Positions 16,794 to 24,998 of a stretch of 64,000 bases of DNA are shown here, in pieces. Position 1 is the stretch's first letter. Each line of letters begins with the position of its first letter. Source of the stretch: CAWCKS01 sp963763485. Its GTDB lineage: Bacteria > Pseudomonadota > Alphaproteobacteria > Rhizobiales > Xanthobacteraceae. The position numbers and the translations under genes are program-made. The notes under the pieces are model-generated. The model had not been told where the DNA came from and ran no database searches. It was given only the letters and a program-made list of their open reading frames with translations. Where the stretch lies: the NCBI GenBank assembly GCA_963763485.1, contig CAVXOW010000007.1, positions 248,001-312,000 of the forward strand, read 5' to 3'.

Positions 16794-18074
16794 GTGAAAA
16801 TTCTGGTTCTCGGCTCCGGCGGGCGCGAGCACGCGCTGTGCTGGAAGATCGCGGCGTCGCCGCTGGTGACGAAGCTGTGGTGTGCACCGGGCAATGGCGG
16901 CATTGCCGACGATGCCGAATGCGTGCCGATCGACATCGCCGATCATCCGGCCGTCATCGCGTTCTGCAAGGCGAATACGGTTGATTTCGTCGTGGTCGGT
17001 CCGGATGCGGCGGTTGCCGCCGGCGTGGTCGACGATCTCAATGCCGCCGGCTTCAAGGCATTCGGCCCGACTAAAGCCGCGGCGAGGCTGGAAAGCTCGA
17101 AGACGTTCACGAAAGAGCTCTGCCGCAAGCACGGCATCCCGACCGCCGCTTATGGACATTTCACCGACGCAGCGGCGGCGAAAAAATATATCCGCGCGCA
17201 AGGCGCTCCGATCGTGGTGAAGGCCGACGGGCTTGCGGCCGGCAAGGGCGTCGTTGTCGCACAGACAGTCGATGAAGCGCTCGCCGCGGTCGACATGATG
17301 TTCGGCGGTGCGTTTGGTGCTTCGGGTGCAGAGGTCGTGATCGAAGAGTTCATGGCCGGCGAGGAAGCGTCGTTCTTCGTCTTGTGCGACGGCGAGCACG
17401 CGCTACCGCTTGCGACCGCGCAGGATCACAAGCGCGCCTACGACGGCGACACCGGTCCGAACACCGGCGGCATGGGCGCCTACTCGCCGGCGCCGGTCAT
17501 GACCGACGCCATGTGCCAGCGCGTGATGGACGAGATGATCTATCCGACGCTGCGCGCACTAAAAGCGATGGGCACGCCGTACAAGGGCGTACTCTTTGCC
17601 GGGGTGATGGTGACAAAGGATGGCCCGAAGCTCGTCGAGTACAACGCGCGTTTCGGCGATCCGGAATGCCAGGTGCTGATGCTGCGGATGAAATCCGACG
17701 TGCTGCCGGCGCTGATCGCCTGCGCCGACGGGCAACTCAAGAATTTTGACCTGCGCTGGTATGACGAGGTTGCGCTGACCGTGATCATGGCGACCAGGGG
17801 TTATCCGGGCGACTATGGCAAGGGCTCGGTGATCCGCGGCCTCAATGAGGCAAAGACCGTCGAGGGCGTTGAGATTTTCCACGCCGGCACCAAGCGCGCC
17901 GGCAACGACATCCTCGCTAACGGTGGGCGCGTGCTGAACATCTGCGCCATGGGCAAGACCGTGCTTGAAGCGCGGGGGCTTGCCTATCGCGCGGTCGATC
18001 TCATCGACTGGCCGGAAGGCTTCTGCCGCCGCGACATCGGCTGGCGTGCCGTGGAGCGGGAACGGGGCGGGTAG
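16794..18074 (+). CDS. purD: Phosphoribosylamine-glycine ligase
   Basis: A 426-residue PurD from GTG 16794, the second step of purine synthesis, joining glycine to phosphoribosylamine with ATP. The start is set by the N-terminal KILVLGSGGREHAL. The ATP-grasp domain shows VVKADGLAAGKGV, and the rest has EEASFFVLCDG, NTGGMGAYSPAP, YNARFGDPECQ and the glycine-binding region expected for the family. Length and motif order are normal. The last 516 bases are overlapped on the other strand by an open frame continuing from the cyclase gene; purD itself looks intact. Confidence 0.95.
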   Translation: MKILVLGSGGREHALCWKIAASPLVTKLWCAPGNGGIADDAECVPIDIADHPAVIAFCKANTVDFVVVGPDAAVAAGVVDDLNAAGFKAFGPTKAAARLESSKTFTKELCRKHGIPTAAYGHFTDAAAAKKYIRAQGAPIVVKADGLAAGKGVVVAQTVDEALAAVDMMFGGAFGASGAEVVIEEFMAGEEASFFVLCDGEHALPLATAQDHKRAYDGDTGPNTGGMGAYSPAPVMTDAMCQRVMDEMIYPTLRALKAMGTPYKGVLFAGVMVTKDGPKLVEYNARFGDPECQVLMLRMKSDVLPALIACADGQLKNFDLRWYDEVALTVIMATRGYPGDYGKGSVIRGLNEAKTVEGVEIFHAGTKRAGNDILANGGRVLNICAMGKTVLEARGLAYRAVDLIDWPEGFCRRDIGWRAVERERGG

Positions 18075-19856
18075 CGTCAAATCGGCAGCGACATCGGCAG
18101 CTTCAGCGCGGAACTCGTCAAGCCCATCGTCAAGAACGAGCTGCCGCGCGTCGGCCACCGCGCGAACCTGAAGCTGTTCCTCGCGACCGCGGATCGCGAC
18201 CGTGTGCAGCGGCGCCGCGCTCTCCGGCAGTTTTGCCGCCCGGCACACTTCGTCCGCGATCAGCACCTCGCACTGGAACTCCTTGGTCAGGTCCTGCAGC
18301 CGCGCCGCGACGTTGACGGGGTCGCCGAGCGCCGTGAACACGGTGTGATCGCGATAGCCGACGTCGCCGACGATGACATCGCCGCCGTTGACGCCGATGC
18401 CGAACCGGATCGGCTCGCGCAACTCGCTGGCATATTCCGTGTTGAGCTGCTCGACATTGGCGCCGATCCGCGCAACCGCACCGATCGCCTGGCGGCAGGC
18501 GGTCTCGGCGCTGCCATCAAGGCCGAACACGGCAAGCAGACCATCGCCGAGAAACTGGTTCGGTTGGCCGCCGGCATCGAGCACAGCCTGGCAGACAGCG
18601 CCGAGGAAGCGGTTGACCAGGAACACCGTGTCGTAGGGCAGCCCTCGCTCGGCGATCCGGGTTGAGCCGCGCAGGTCGACGAACATGCTGACGAGGTAGC
18701 GCTCTTCCCCGATCCGCGCCTTCTTGCGCTCGCGGACAAACGACAGGTTGAGCTGTGGCGGCAGCAACAGCAGGAAGGCGACGTCGCAATCTGGCCGCAG
18801 TTGGCAGGCGAGGCGGACGGTCGGGTCGGAGCGGAGGCCGACGCGCTCCAGCACGAAGTCCTCGCGCCAGGACGGCGTCGGCAGCGGCGGGTCGTTGAGC
18901 ACGCGGATGCGGCAGGTCGAGCAGCGCGCCTTGCCGCCGCACACCGAGGCGTGCGGCACCCTGTGGCGAAGGCTCGCCTCAAGCACGCTGTAACCGCGCG
19001 GCACGCTGACGACGCGGCCGCCGGGATAGGACAGTTTTATCGTGCCGCGCCAGCGCTCACGCACCACGCGCAGGCCGCGCGCGGCAAAGATGAGGCCGAG
19101 CACGGACGCATATCCGACCGGGAAATAGAGATAGATGATGTCGTCGAGGAGGGCGCGTTGCGGCGGCGTGAACATTTGCAGGTTGGCCGCGCGCCACACC
19201 GGATCCTTGCGCAGTTCGGTGATGGCGCGGCCCCCCTGCACGAGGCCAAGCCACGCCAGCGTCGGCAGCAGCACCGCGCATGCCAGCAACAGCGGCGCGG
19301 CATGCGTGAAGAACCGCTTCATGCGCAGCCAGAAGTAAAGCCCGATGCAACCGTGGATCCACGCCACCAATAACAGCGTGAGCTGCAACCATTCCTGCCA
19401 CGGCCGCAGCACCCAGTAGGCGTTCAGCGCGTTGGGGTAGTAGACGACGCGGCCGAATAGCGGGCCCGGCAACCTGACGCCGGCAAAGTGAACGACCAGC
19501 AGCAACGGGATGCTGAGGCCGAGGATGAGCTGCGTCAGCTCGGGCGCGGCGTAGCGAAACTGCCGCCGCTCATAGAGCGCCCACAGGCCGAGGGCCCAGT
19601 GCGTCAATGCCGCGGTATAGAACACCGGCGTCACGACCGGGTTGCGCCAGAACGCCATGTGCCACGTCAGCCCTGCGGCCATCGCGTCGTAGGAGATGTT
19701 GCCGAGCGCATGCACCGCGTAGTGCGAGACGAGGTAGCAGAACATCGTGAGCCCGCAGGCGATCCGCACCTGGCGAATGCCGATGCCGCGGACGAACTCC
19801 GGCACGCTGAAGCTTGTTGGCGGGCGCCGTGCGAACGACGGGGATGTGATCGTCAA
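17559..19856 (-). CDS. Membrane class III adenylate/guanylate cyclase with 2Fe-2S ferredoxin domain
   Basis: Three domains are visible. Residues 28-260 make six membrane helices with His45, His86, His123 and His168 inside helices, a pattern like diheme cytochrome b anchors of succinate dehydrogenase. Residues about 272-360 are a 2Fe-2S ferredoxin with Cys306, Cys312, Cys315 and Cys351. Residues about 385-560 are a class III cyclase with metal aspartates Asp394 and Asp438 and VNVAARL; the usual substrate-selecting Lys before FLGD is Gln434. Sinorhizobium CyaC, a redox-responsive cyclase with a diheme membrane anchor, is the nearest described relative known to me. The homologous part ends near residue 593 (about 18078). 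Without a stop there, the frame runs on 516 bases antisense to purD, so the natural stop is probably lost by mutation or indel error. Confidence 0.82.
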   Translation of the reverse strand: MTITSPSFARRPPTSFSVPEFVRGIGIRQVRIACGLTMFCYLVSHYAVHALGNISYDAMAAGLTWHMAFWRNPVVTPVFYTAALTHWALGLWALYERRQFRYAAPELTQLILGLSIPLLLVVHFAGVRLPGPLFGRVVYYPNALNAYWVLRPWQEWLQLTLLLVAWIHGCIGLYFWLRMKRFFTHAAPLLLACAVLLPTLAWLGLVQGGRAITELRKDPVWRAANLQMFTPPQRALLDDIIYLYFPVGYASVLGLIFAARGLRVVRERWRGTIKLSYPGGRVVSVPRGYSVLEASLRHRVPHASVCGGKARCSTCRIRVLNDPPLPTPSWREDFVLERVGLRSDPTVRLACQLRPDCDVAFLLLLPPQLNLSFVRERKKARIGEERYLVSMFVDLRGSTRIAERGLPYDTVFLVNRFLGAVCQAVLDAGGQPNQFLGDGLLAVFGLDGSAETACRQAIGAVARIGANVEQLNTEYASELREPIRFGIGVNGGDVIVGDVGYRDHTVFTALGDPVNVAARLQDLTKEFQCEVLIADEVCRAAKLPESAAPLHTVAIRGREEQLQVRAVADARQLVLDDGLDEFRAEAADVAADLTLPAPFPLHGTPADVAAAEAFRPVDEIDRAIGKPPRFKHGLAHGADVQHAPTVSEDVVAGALGAGVENLNALDGLCLIEAADHRALAIVARITPGRHDHGQRNLVIPAQVKILELPVGAGDQRRQHVGFHPQHQHLAFRIAETRVVLDELRAILCHHHPGKEYALVRRAHRF

Positions 19857-19944
19857 ATTGTGGCCTGGGCGAAAAAACGATGTGCAATGACGCTACGTAG
19901 AATTGGCGCAGTTTGCTATGGCCGCGGCACAGCGTCCAGCCGGT

Positions 19945-19972
19945 TTGCCCGGCCGTGTTGCTATGCGATAAT
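19945..19972 (+). promoter_or_regulatory. Predicted promoter of the haloacetate dehalogenase gene
   Basis: TTGCCC at 19945-19950 and GATAAT at 19967-19972 with a 16-base spacer. The gene start follows 26 bases later, with AAGGAGG just upstream of ATG 19999. Confidence 0.45.
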
Positions 19973-19998
19973 CGCCGGCACGCAAGGAGGCGCAAACC

Positions 19999-20910
19999 AT
20001 GCCCGATCTCGCCGATCTCTTCCCCGGCTTCGCATCCGAATGGATCACGACCTCGAAAGGCCGTGTGTTCGCCCGTGTCGGCGGCAGCGGGCCGCCGCTG
20101 ATCATGTTCCACGGTTATCCGCAGACCCACGTGATGTGGCACAAGGTAGCTCAAGAGCTCGCCAAGCGCTTCACGCTGGTGATGCCCGACCTGCCGGGCT
20201 ACGGCTGGTCCGATATCCCCGAGACCGACGCGAAGCATCTCAACTTCAGCAAGCGCGCGTTTGCCGCCACCATGGTCGAGGTGATGGAGAAGCTCGGCCA
20301 TGTCCGTTTCGGCGTCGCCGGCCATGATCGCGGCGGCCGCGTCGCCTATCGGCTGGCGCTTGATCATCCCGGCCGGGTCGCAAAACTGTCGACGCTCGAT
20401 ATCGTGCCGACCTACGACTACTGGGCCGGCATGGGGCGTGAGCGCGCGGTGCGCTCCTATCACTGGAGCTTTCTGGCGCAGCACGAGCCGCTGCCGGAGA
20501 CCATGATCGGCCACGACCCGCGCGGCTACTTCAAGTGGACGCTGGCTGGCTGGGGGCGGGCGACGAAAGAAGAAGTGTTCGATCCGCGCGCGATGGAGCA
20601 TTATCTCAAGGCGCTGGAAGCCCCCGAGCGCATCCACGCGATCTGCGAGGATTATCGCGCCGGCGCGGTGCCCGACTTCGAGATCGACAAGGCCGACGTC
20701 GACGCCGGCAACAAGATCAAGATGCCGATGCTGGCGTTGTGGGGCAGCGCTGGCCTTGCCGCCGCGCATGGCCCGTCGCCGCTCGAAATCTGGCAGCGCT
20801 GGGCCGTCAATGTGCGCGGCGAAGCCATCCAGGCCGGGCATTTTATCGCCGAGGAAAATCCTGCAGCCACGATTGCTGCTTTGGGCAAATTCTTCGCGGA
20901 GGCGAACTGA
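19999..20910 (+). CDS. Haloacetate (fluoroacetate) dehalogenase
   Basis: A 303-residue alpha/beta hydrolase that should replace the halogen of a haloacetate by hydroxyl, giving glycolate and halide. It aligns by eye almost without gaps to the R. palustris fluoroacetate dehalogenase RPA1163. The nucleophile is Asp110 in GHDRGGR, with Arg111 and Arg114 for the carboxylate. His155, Trp156 and Tyr219, which hold the fluoride, are all present at the same numbers. The acid is Asp134 and the base His281 (280 in RPA1163). The HGYPQTHVMWHKVA and DLPGYGWSD segments also match. There is a strong ribosome binding site and a predicted promoter. The next gene overlaps the stop by one base. Substrate preference among haloacids is not decided by sequence. 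Confidence 0.9.
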   Translation: MPDLADLFPGFASEWITTSKGRVFARVGGSGPPLIMFHGYPQTHVMWHKVAQELAKRFTLVMPDLPGYGWSDIPETDAKHLNFSKRAFAATMVEVMEKLGHVRFGVAGHDRGGRVAYRLALDHPGRVAKLSTLDIVPTYDYWAGMGRERAVRSYHWSFLAQHEPLPETMIGHDPRGYFKWTLAGWGRATKEEVFDPRAMEHYLKALEAPERIHAICEDYRAGAVPDFEIDKADVDAGNKIKMPMLALWGSAGLAAAHGPSPLEIWQRWAVNVRGEAIQAGHFIAEENPAATIAALGKFFAEAN

Positions 20911-21353
20911 TGGCGTTGCGCGAAGCAAACGCTAAGGATGTGCCGCTGATCGTTGCGATGCTGGCCGACGATGCGCTGGGCCGAGAGCGCGAGCAGCTCA
21001 CTGACATGACGCCATACTTGCGGGCACTGGAAGCGATCCAGGCCGACCCGCACAACTGGCAATATGTCTGGGAGGAGAACGGCGAGGTCCTGGGCTGCCT
21101 GCAGCTCACCATCATTCCCGGCCTGTCGCAGCAGGGCTCCTGGCACACGCAGATCGAGGGTGTGCGCACGGCCGGCAGCCGGCGCGGCAGTGGCATCGGG
21201 AAAAAGATGATGGCTGAAATCATGCAGATCGCCCGCGACAAGGGTTGCAAGTCGATGCAGCTGCTCACCAGCAAGAGCCGGGTCGACGCCCAGCGCTTCT
21301 ACCGCAACCTCGGCTTCGCCCATTCGCACGAGGGGATGAAGGTGAAGTTGTAA
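20910..21353 (+). CDS. GNAT family N-acetyltransferase
   Basis: A 147-residue acetyltransferase whose ATG shares a base with the stop of the dehalogenase gene. The acetyl-CoA-binding motif appears as VRTAGSRRGSGIGKKMM, with the pyrophosphate-binding signature RxxGxG as SRRGSGIG. The last part, SMQLLTSKSRVDAQRFYRNLGF, is the usual GNAT motif B. The acceptor is unknown. Coupling to a dehalogenase is common in related genomes; whether the two functions are linked is not shown by the sequence. A palindromic repeat follows. Confidence 0.88.
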   Translation: MALREANAKDVPLIVAMLADDALGREREQLTDMTPYLRALEAIQADPHNWQYVWEENGEVLGCLQLTIIPGLSQQGSWHTQIEGVRTAGSRRGSGIGKKMMAEIMQIARDKGCKSMQLLTSKSRVDAQRFYRNLGFAHSHEGMKVKL

Positions 21354-21357
21354 TTCT

Positions 21358-21458
21358 CGTCATTCCGGGATGCGCCGTTAGGCGCAGGCCCGGAATCCAT
21401 ACCCCCGGAGGTGGTTATGGATTCCGGGCTCATCGCTTTGCGATGCCCCGGAATGACG
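21358..21458. repeat. Intergenic palindromic repeat, family B
   Basis: The ends are CGTCATTCCGG and CCGGAATGACG, inverted. Inside is a second inverted pair, CCGGAATCCATA and TATGGATTCCGG. A near-identical copy is at 53385-53482. The element fills the gap between two convergent genes. Confidence 0.85.
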
Positions 21459-21465
21459 AAGGCGA

Positions 21466-21924
21466 CTACCGCCGCGCTCGAAAAAACTCGCGCAGCAGAT
21501 CGCGCGCCTCCTGCTCGCTGATGCCGCCATAAACCTCTGGCGCGTGGTGGCAGGTTGGGCTCGTGAAGAACCGCACGCCGCTGTCGACCGCGCCGCCCTT
21601 GGGGTCGGCTGCGCCATAGTACAGCCGGCGGATGCGGGCGAACGAAACCGCGCCGGCGCACATCGCGCAGGGCTCCAGCGTCACGTAAAGATCGCAGGCG
21701 TCGAGCCGCTCGTTGCCGAGTGCGCGCGCCGCGGCGCGGATCGCCAGCAATTCGGCGTGCGCGGTCGGATCATGGTCGCGGATGGTGCGATTGCCGGCTC
21801 TCGCGACCACCTCGCTGTCGCGCACCACCACGCAGCCGATTGGAACCTCGCCGGCGGCCGCGGCTGCCTGCGCCTCCTGCAGCGCCAGCTCCATGAATGT
21901 CGCGGATGTCTCTCGTTTCTCCAT
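21466..21924 (-). CDS. tadA: tRNA-specific adenosine deaminase
   Basis: A 152-residue deaminase of the TadA/CMP-dCMP family that converts the wobble adenosine of tRNA-Arg to inosine. Zinc ligands and catalytic residues are in HAE (56-58) and PCAMC (85-89). VPIGCVVVRD, GNRTIRDHDPTAHAE and ARIRRLYYGAADPKGGAV are typical of bacterial TadA. An alternative start at 21894 is possible; no ribosome binding site decides. The gene is divergent from the pseudouridine synthase gene with 44 bases between the starts, so their promoters overlap. Confidence 0.93.
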   Translation of the reverse strand: MEKRETSATFMELALQEAQAAAAAGEVPIGCVVVRDSEVVARAGNRTIRDHDPTAHAELLAIRAAARALGNERLDACDLYVTLEPCAMCAGAVSFARIRRLYYGAADPKGGAVDSGVRFFTSPTCHHAPEVYGGISEQEARDLLREFFRARR

Positions 21925-21968
21925 TCGAACTCTGTTATCAGGCGCGCAACCTCAAATCGAGATTTTAC

Positions 21969-24107
21969 ATGGCACGTGACGATGACAGGAAGCGCGGAGG
22001 CCGCCCGCCAGGCGGCGGGCCGGGCCGCGGCGGACCACCGCGCGGCAAGCGCTTTGCCGGCGGCGACAAGCGGGGGCGCGATGCTGACGCGCCGCGCGGG
22101 CCGCGCAAGGTCGGCGGCCGCGCGTTCCGCAAGGCGCACGGTGACGCGCCGCGCGGCGAGGGCCGCGACGCGCGCGCCGACGGCAAGCGTTTCGGCGGAG
22201 CAAAGCCTGGCGGACGCAGCTTCGGCGACAAACGTCCTTACGGAGCGAAGCCGGGTGGCGGTTTTCGCAAAGATGGCGATCGCCCGCGCCGCGCGTTCGA
22301 CCGCAGCGAAGCTGGGCCGCGCAAGGAACGCGGCGACAGCGCCGGCGGTGAGCGGAGTCGGGAGCCGCGCGCGTTCCAGGAAAAACCTTGGCAGAAGCGA
22401 TCCGCGCCGGCGCGTGATGGTGCGCCGCGTGGCGATCGTCCCAAATTCGATCGTCCCAAATTTGACCGTCCAAAGTTCGATCGTCCAAAGTTCGATCGTC
22501 CAAGACAGGATAATCTGAGACAGGATCGTCCAAGACCGGATCGCCCGAAATTCGATCGGCCACGAGAGGACCGCCCCGCGCGATCGGCTGACGGCGATCG
22601 AGGGCCACGCAAATTCGACCGGCCGCGGTTCGACAAGCCGCGCGGCGAACGCTCTGGCGGCGACCGGCCGCGCACCGAACGCCCATTCCGGGACAAGCCG
22701 CGCGGCGATCGCCCCTACGGCGATAAACCACGCGGTGATCGCCCGTACGACAAGCGCCCACGCGACGCTGAGCGGACTGGTGAACGTCCACGCTTCGCGC
22801 GCGATCGTGGCGAGCGTCCGGCGAATGATCGTCCGCGCGACGAACGCCGGCGCAACGACCGGGTGGCGCGCAGCAGCCACACCTGGCGCGATCATCCGCG
22901 CAGCGACGTTGCGATTTCGCCATCGGAGCCGCGCGATGACACGCAGCGCGACACGGCAGGCGATGCGGCGCGGCCGGCGTTCCAGAAACGTGCCGCCTTT
23001 GGCGGCCGCGGCGCCTATCGCGAGCGCAAGCCGTTTTCGCGCGAAGCCCGCGATCGTCGCGATGCCCCGCCGCCGCCGCCGAAAAAATCCGGCGAGCGTA
23101 TTGCGAAGCTGATGGCGCGCGCCGGTCTGTGCTCGCGCCGCGAGGCGGAGGAGTGGATCCGGCAGGGCCGCGTTGTCGTCAACGGCCTTGTCATCAATTC
23201 ACCGGCGCTCGACGTCAACGCGCGCGATATCGTCGCGGTCGACGGTGTGCCGCTGCCCGAGCGCGAGCGCACGCGGCTGTTCCTCTATCACAAGCCGCGT
23301 GGCCTGGTGACCACGCACTCCGATCCCGAAGGCCGGCCCACGATCTTCGACAACCTGCCGAAGAATCTGCCGCGGCTGATCAGCGTCGGCCGGCTCGACT
23401 ACAACACCGAAGGCCTGCTGCTGCTGACCAATGACGGTGGTCTGAAGCGCGTGCTGGAACTGCCTGACACCGGCTGGCTGCGGCGCTACCGCGTCCGCGC
23501 CCATGGCGCCATCACGCAAGCGCGGCTCGACACCTTGCGCGACGGTATCGAGGTCGATGGCGTCAAGTACGGTCCGATCGAGGCGACGCTGGACACCGAG
23601 CCGGGCGCCAACGTCTGGCTCACCTTTGCCATTCGTGAGGGTAAGAACCGCGAGGTGCGCAATGTGCTGTCGCATCTCGGGTTGGAGGTCAACCGGCTGA
23701 TCCGTGTGTCCTACGGGCCGTTTCAGCTCGGCGAGCTCGGCGAAGGCGCCGTCGAGGAAATTCGCGGACGGCATTTGCGCGATCAGCTCGGCGAGCGGAT
23801 CGCGAAGCAGGCCGGCGCCGATTTCAGCCTGCCGGTCCGGAACTACGACGGCGGCGATGAGGATGAGGCGCCGGAGAAGCCGCGCGAGGAACGTCGTGAA
23901 CAGCGTGCGCGTGACGAACAACCTCGCCGCAACGAACGTGACAACAAGCCAAAGCCGCGCGGCCGCGCCGGGCTGATCGCCGACAGCAAGGGCCGCCGGG
24001 TGCTGGTTCAGCGTGTCGGCAGCGATGATCGTGAACGCAATGCGAAACCTCGCCGTCCGCTCGGTCGCTACAAGGGCAAGCGCGAGCGCGAGAAGCAGGA
24101 CGATTGA
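21969..24107 (+). CDS. RsuA-family pseudouridine synthase with long disordered N-terminus
   Basis: A 712-residue protein, more than twice the usual size of this family. Residues 1 to about 370 are a low-complexity Arg/Gly/Asp/Pro-rich region with repeated DRPKF units. The enzyme begins with an S4 RNA-binding domain (RIAKLMARAGLCSRREAEEWI, quoted in part, about residue 373). The catalytic domain has GRLDYNTEGLLLLTND, whose Asp at about 477 is the nucleophile. Residues from about 625 are another charged tail. RsuA/RluB/RluE-type enzymes modify single uridines in rRNA; the exact site here is not decided. The basic extensions may bind ribosomal RNA. Divergent from tadA. Confidence 0.88.
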   Translation: MARDDDRKRGGRPPGGGPGRGGPPRGKRFAGGDKRGRDADAPRGPRKVGGRAFRKAHGDAPRGEGRDARADGKRFGGAKPGGRSFGDKRPYGAKPGGGFRKDGDRPRRAFDRSEAGPRKERGDSAGGERSREPRAFQEKPWQKRSAPARDGAPRGDRPKFDRPKFDRPKFDRPKFDRPRQDNLRQDRPRPDRPKFDRPREDRPARSADGDRGPRKFDRPRFDKPRGERSGGDRPRTERPFRDKPRGDRPYGDKPRGDRPYDKRPRDAERTGERPRFARDRGERPANDRPRDERRRNDRVARSSHTWRDHPRSDVAISPSEPRDDTQRDTAGDAARPAFQKRAAFGGRGAYRERKPFSREARDRRDAPPPPPKKSGERIAKLMARAGLCSRREAEEWIRQGRVVVNGLVINSPALDVNARDIVAVDGVPLPERERTRLFLYHKPRGLVTTHSDPEGRPTIFDNLPKNLPRLISVGRLDYNTEGLLLLTNDGGLKRVLELPDTGWLRRYRVRAHGAITQARLDTLRDGIEVDGVKYGPIEATLDTEPGANVWLTFAIREGKNREVRNVLSHLGLEVNRLIRVSYGPFQLGELGEGAVEEIRGRHLRDQLGERIAKQAGADFSLPVRNYDGGDEDEAPEKPREERREQRARDEQPRRNERDNKPKPRGRAGLIADSKGRRVLVQRVGSDDRERNAKPRRPLGRYKGKREREKQDD
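22434..22508 (+). repeat. Five 15-base tandem units within a coding region
   Basis: Five units of 15 bases related to GATCGTCCAAAGTTC follow one another in frame and encode DRPKF copies in the disordered part of the pseudouridine synthase. Units three and four differ by one base, the last diverges in its second half. Slippage could change the number of copies. Confidence 0.8.
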
Positions 24108-24130
24108 TGCGCGTCCAATCACTCACTCCC

Positions 24131-24239
24131 GCTCGTCCCCGCGGAAGCGGGGACCCAGTCTTTGCCCAGTCACTTGGGCCCTTTCTCTTGGCCTTTTTTC
24201 CTTTTGACTGGATTCCCGCTTTCGCGGGAATGAGCGGAG
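24131..24239. repeat. Intergenic palindromic repeat, family C
   Basis: Begins with GCTCGTCCCCGC, a hairpin GTCCCCGCGGAAGCGGGGAC, and ends with a second hairpin TTCCCGCTTTCGCGGGAA and TGAGCG. Related copies are at 53957-54076 and, more diverged, at 41644-41758. It fills the space between two co-oriented genes. Confidence 0.75.
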
Positions 24240-24246
24240 AATAGGC

Positions 24247-24804
24247 GTGCGCGTCGTCGGCGGACGATTGCGTGGGCGCACGATCGCGAGCCCGGCGTCG
24301 CGCGAGATCAGGCCGACCGCCGATCGCCTGCGCGAGTCGCTGTTCAACATTCTCGCGCACGCCTATGCCGACCCGGTCAGCGATGCCCGGGTGCTCGACC
24401 TGTTTGCCGGCACCGGTGCGCTCGGCATCGAGGCAATTTCGCGCGGCGCTGCGTTTTGCCTGTTCATCGACAACGGCGCCGAGGCGCGGGCCTTGCTGCG
24501 GCAGAATGTCGAGGGGCTTGGCCTGGGCGGCGTCACCAAGGTGTATCGGCGCGATGCCACGGCACTCGGCAGCGTGCATCCGCATGAGCCGTTCTCGCTG
24601 GCTTTTCTCGATCCGCCCTATGGCAAGGGACTCGCTGAGCAGGCGCTGGCCTCGTTGCGCGACGGCAACTGGCTTGTTCCCGGCGCGCTCGTCGTGGTCG
24701 AGGAGGCGGTGGCGGCGGAGTTCGCGACGCCTGACGGCTTCGAGGAACTGGAGCGACGCGCGTATGATGACACGGAGTTCGTGGTGATGCGAAGGACGCC
24801 GTAA
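24247..24804 (+). CDS. rsmD: 16S rRNA (guanine966-N2)-methyltransferase
   Basis: A 185-residue RsmD starting at GTG 24247. It methylates G966 of 16S rRNA in the 30S subunit using S-adenosylmethionine. The start is fixed by MRVVGGRLRGR. The SAM site is RVLDLFAGTGALGIEA; the catalytic motif is DPPYG, following FSLAFL. RPTADRLRESLFNIL is the usual second family motif. Its place next to the pseudouridine synthase gene makes a small rRNA-modification neighbourhood. Length is normal. Confidence 0.93.
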   Translation: MRVVGGRLRGRTIASPASREIRPTADRLRESLFNILAHAYADPVSDARVLDLFAGTGALGIEAISRGAAFCLFIDNGAEARALLRQNVEGLGLGGVTKVYRRDATALGSVHPHEPFSLAFLDPPYGKGLAEQALASLRDGNWLVPGALVVVEEAVAAEFATPDGFEELERRAYDDTEFVVMRRTP

Positions 24805-24820
24805 CGCGGAAACGCGGCTT

Positions 24821-24975
24821 ACCTCTCCCAAAGGGAGAGGTCGCGCCCAACGGGGCCGCGCGAATGCGCGGCCCGATGACAGGCTCCGGCGCGGGTGAGG
24901 GGTTAAGGACTCGCCTTGACACGAGCCCCCTCACCCGGACGCTTCGCGTCCGACCTATCCCCAACGGGGAGAGGT
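24821..24975. repeat. Intergenic palindromic repeat, family D
   Basis: Starts and ends with inverted ACCTCTCCC-type sequence (CCTCTCCCAAAGGGAGAGG at the left, CCCCAACGGGGAGAGG at the right). Inner hairpins GGGCCGCGCGAATGCGCGGCCC and GGACGCTTCGCGTCC are visible (the first is quoted across its loop as GGCCGCGCGAATGCGCGGCC). Relatives: 38811-38919, 46477-46606 and a minimal hairpin at 56636-56658. Confidence 0.75.
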
Positions 24976-24998
24976 AAGGCACCGCGAGGCCGTCGCTC

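Noticed and set aside
22434..22508. Possible CRISPR-like array
   Set aside because: The 15-base units are contiguous, without spacers, and encode DRPKF repeats in frame within a protein.
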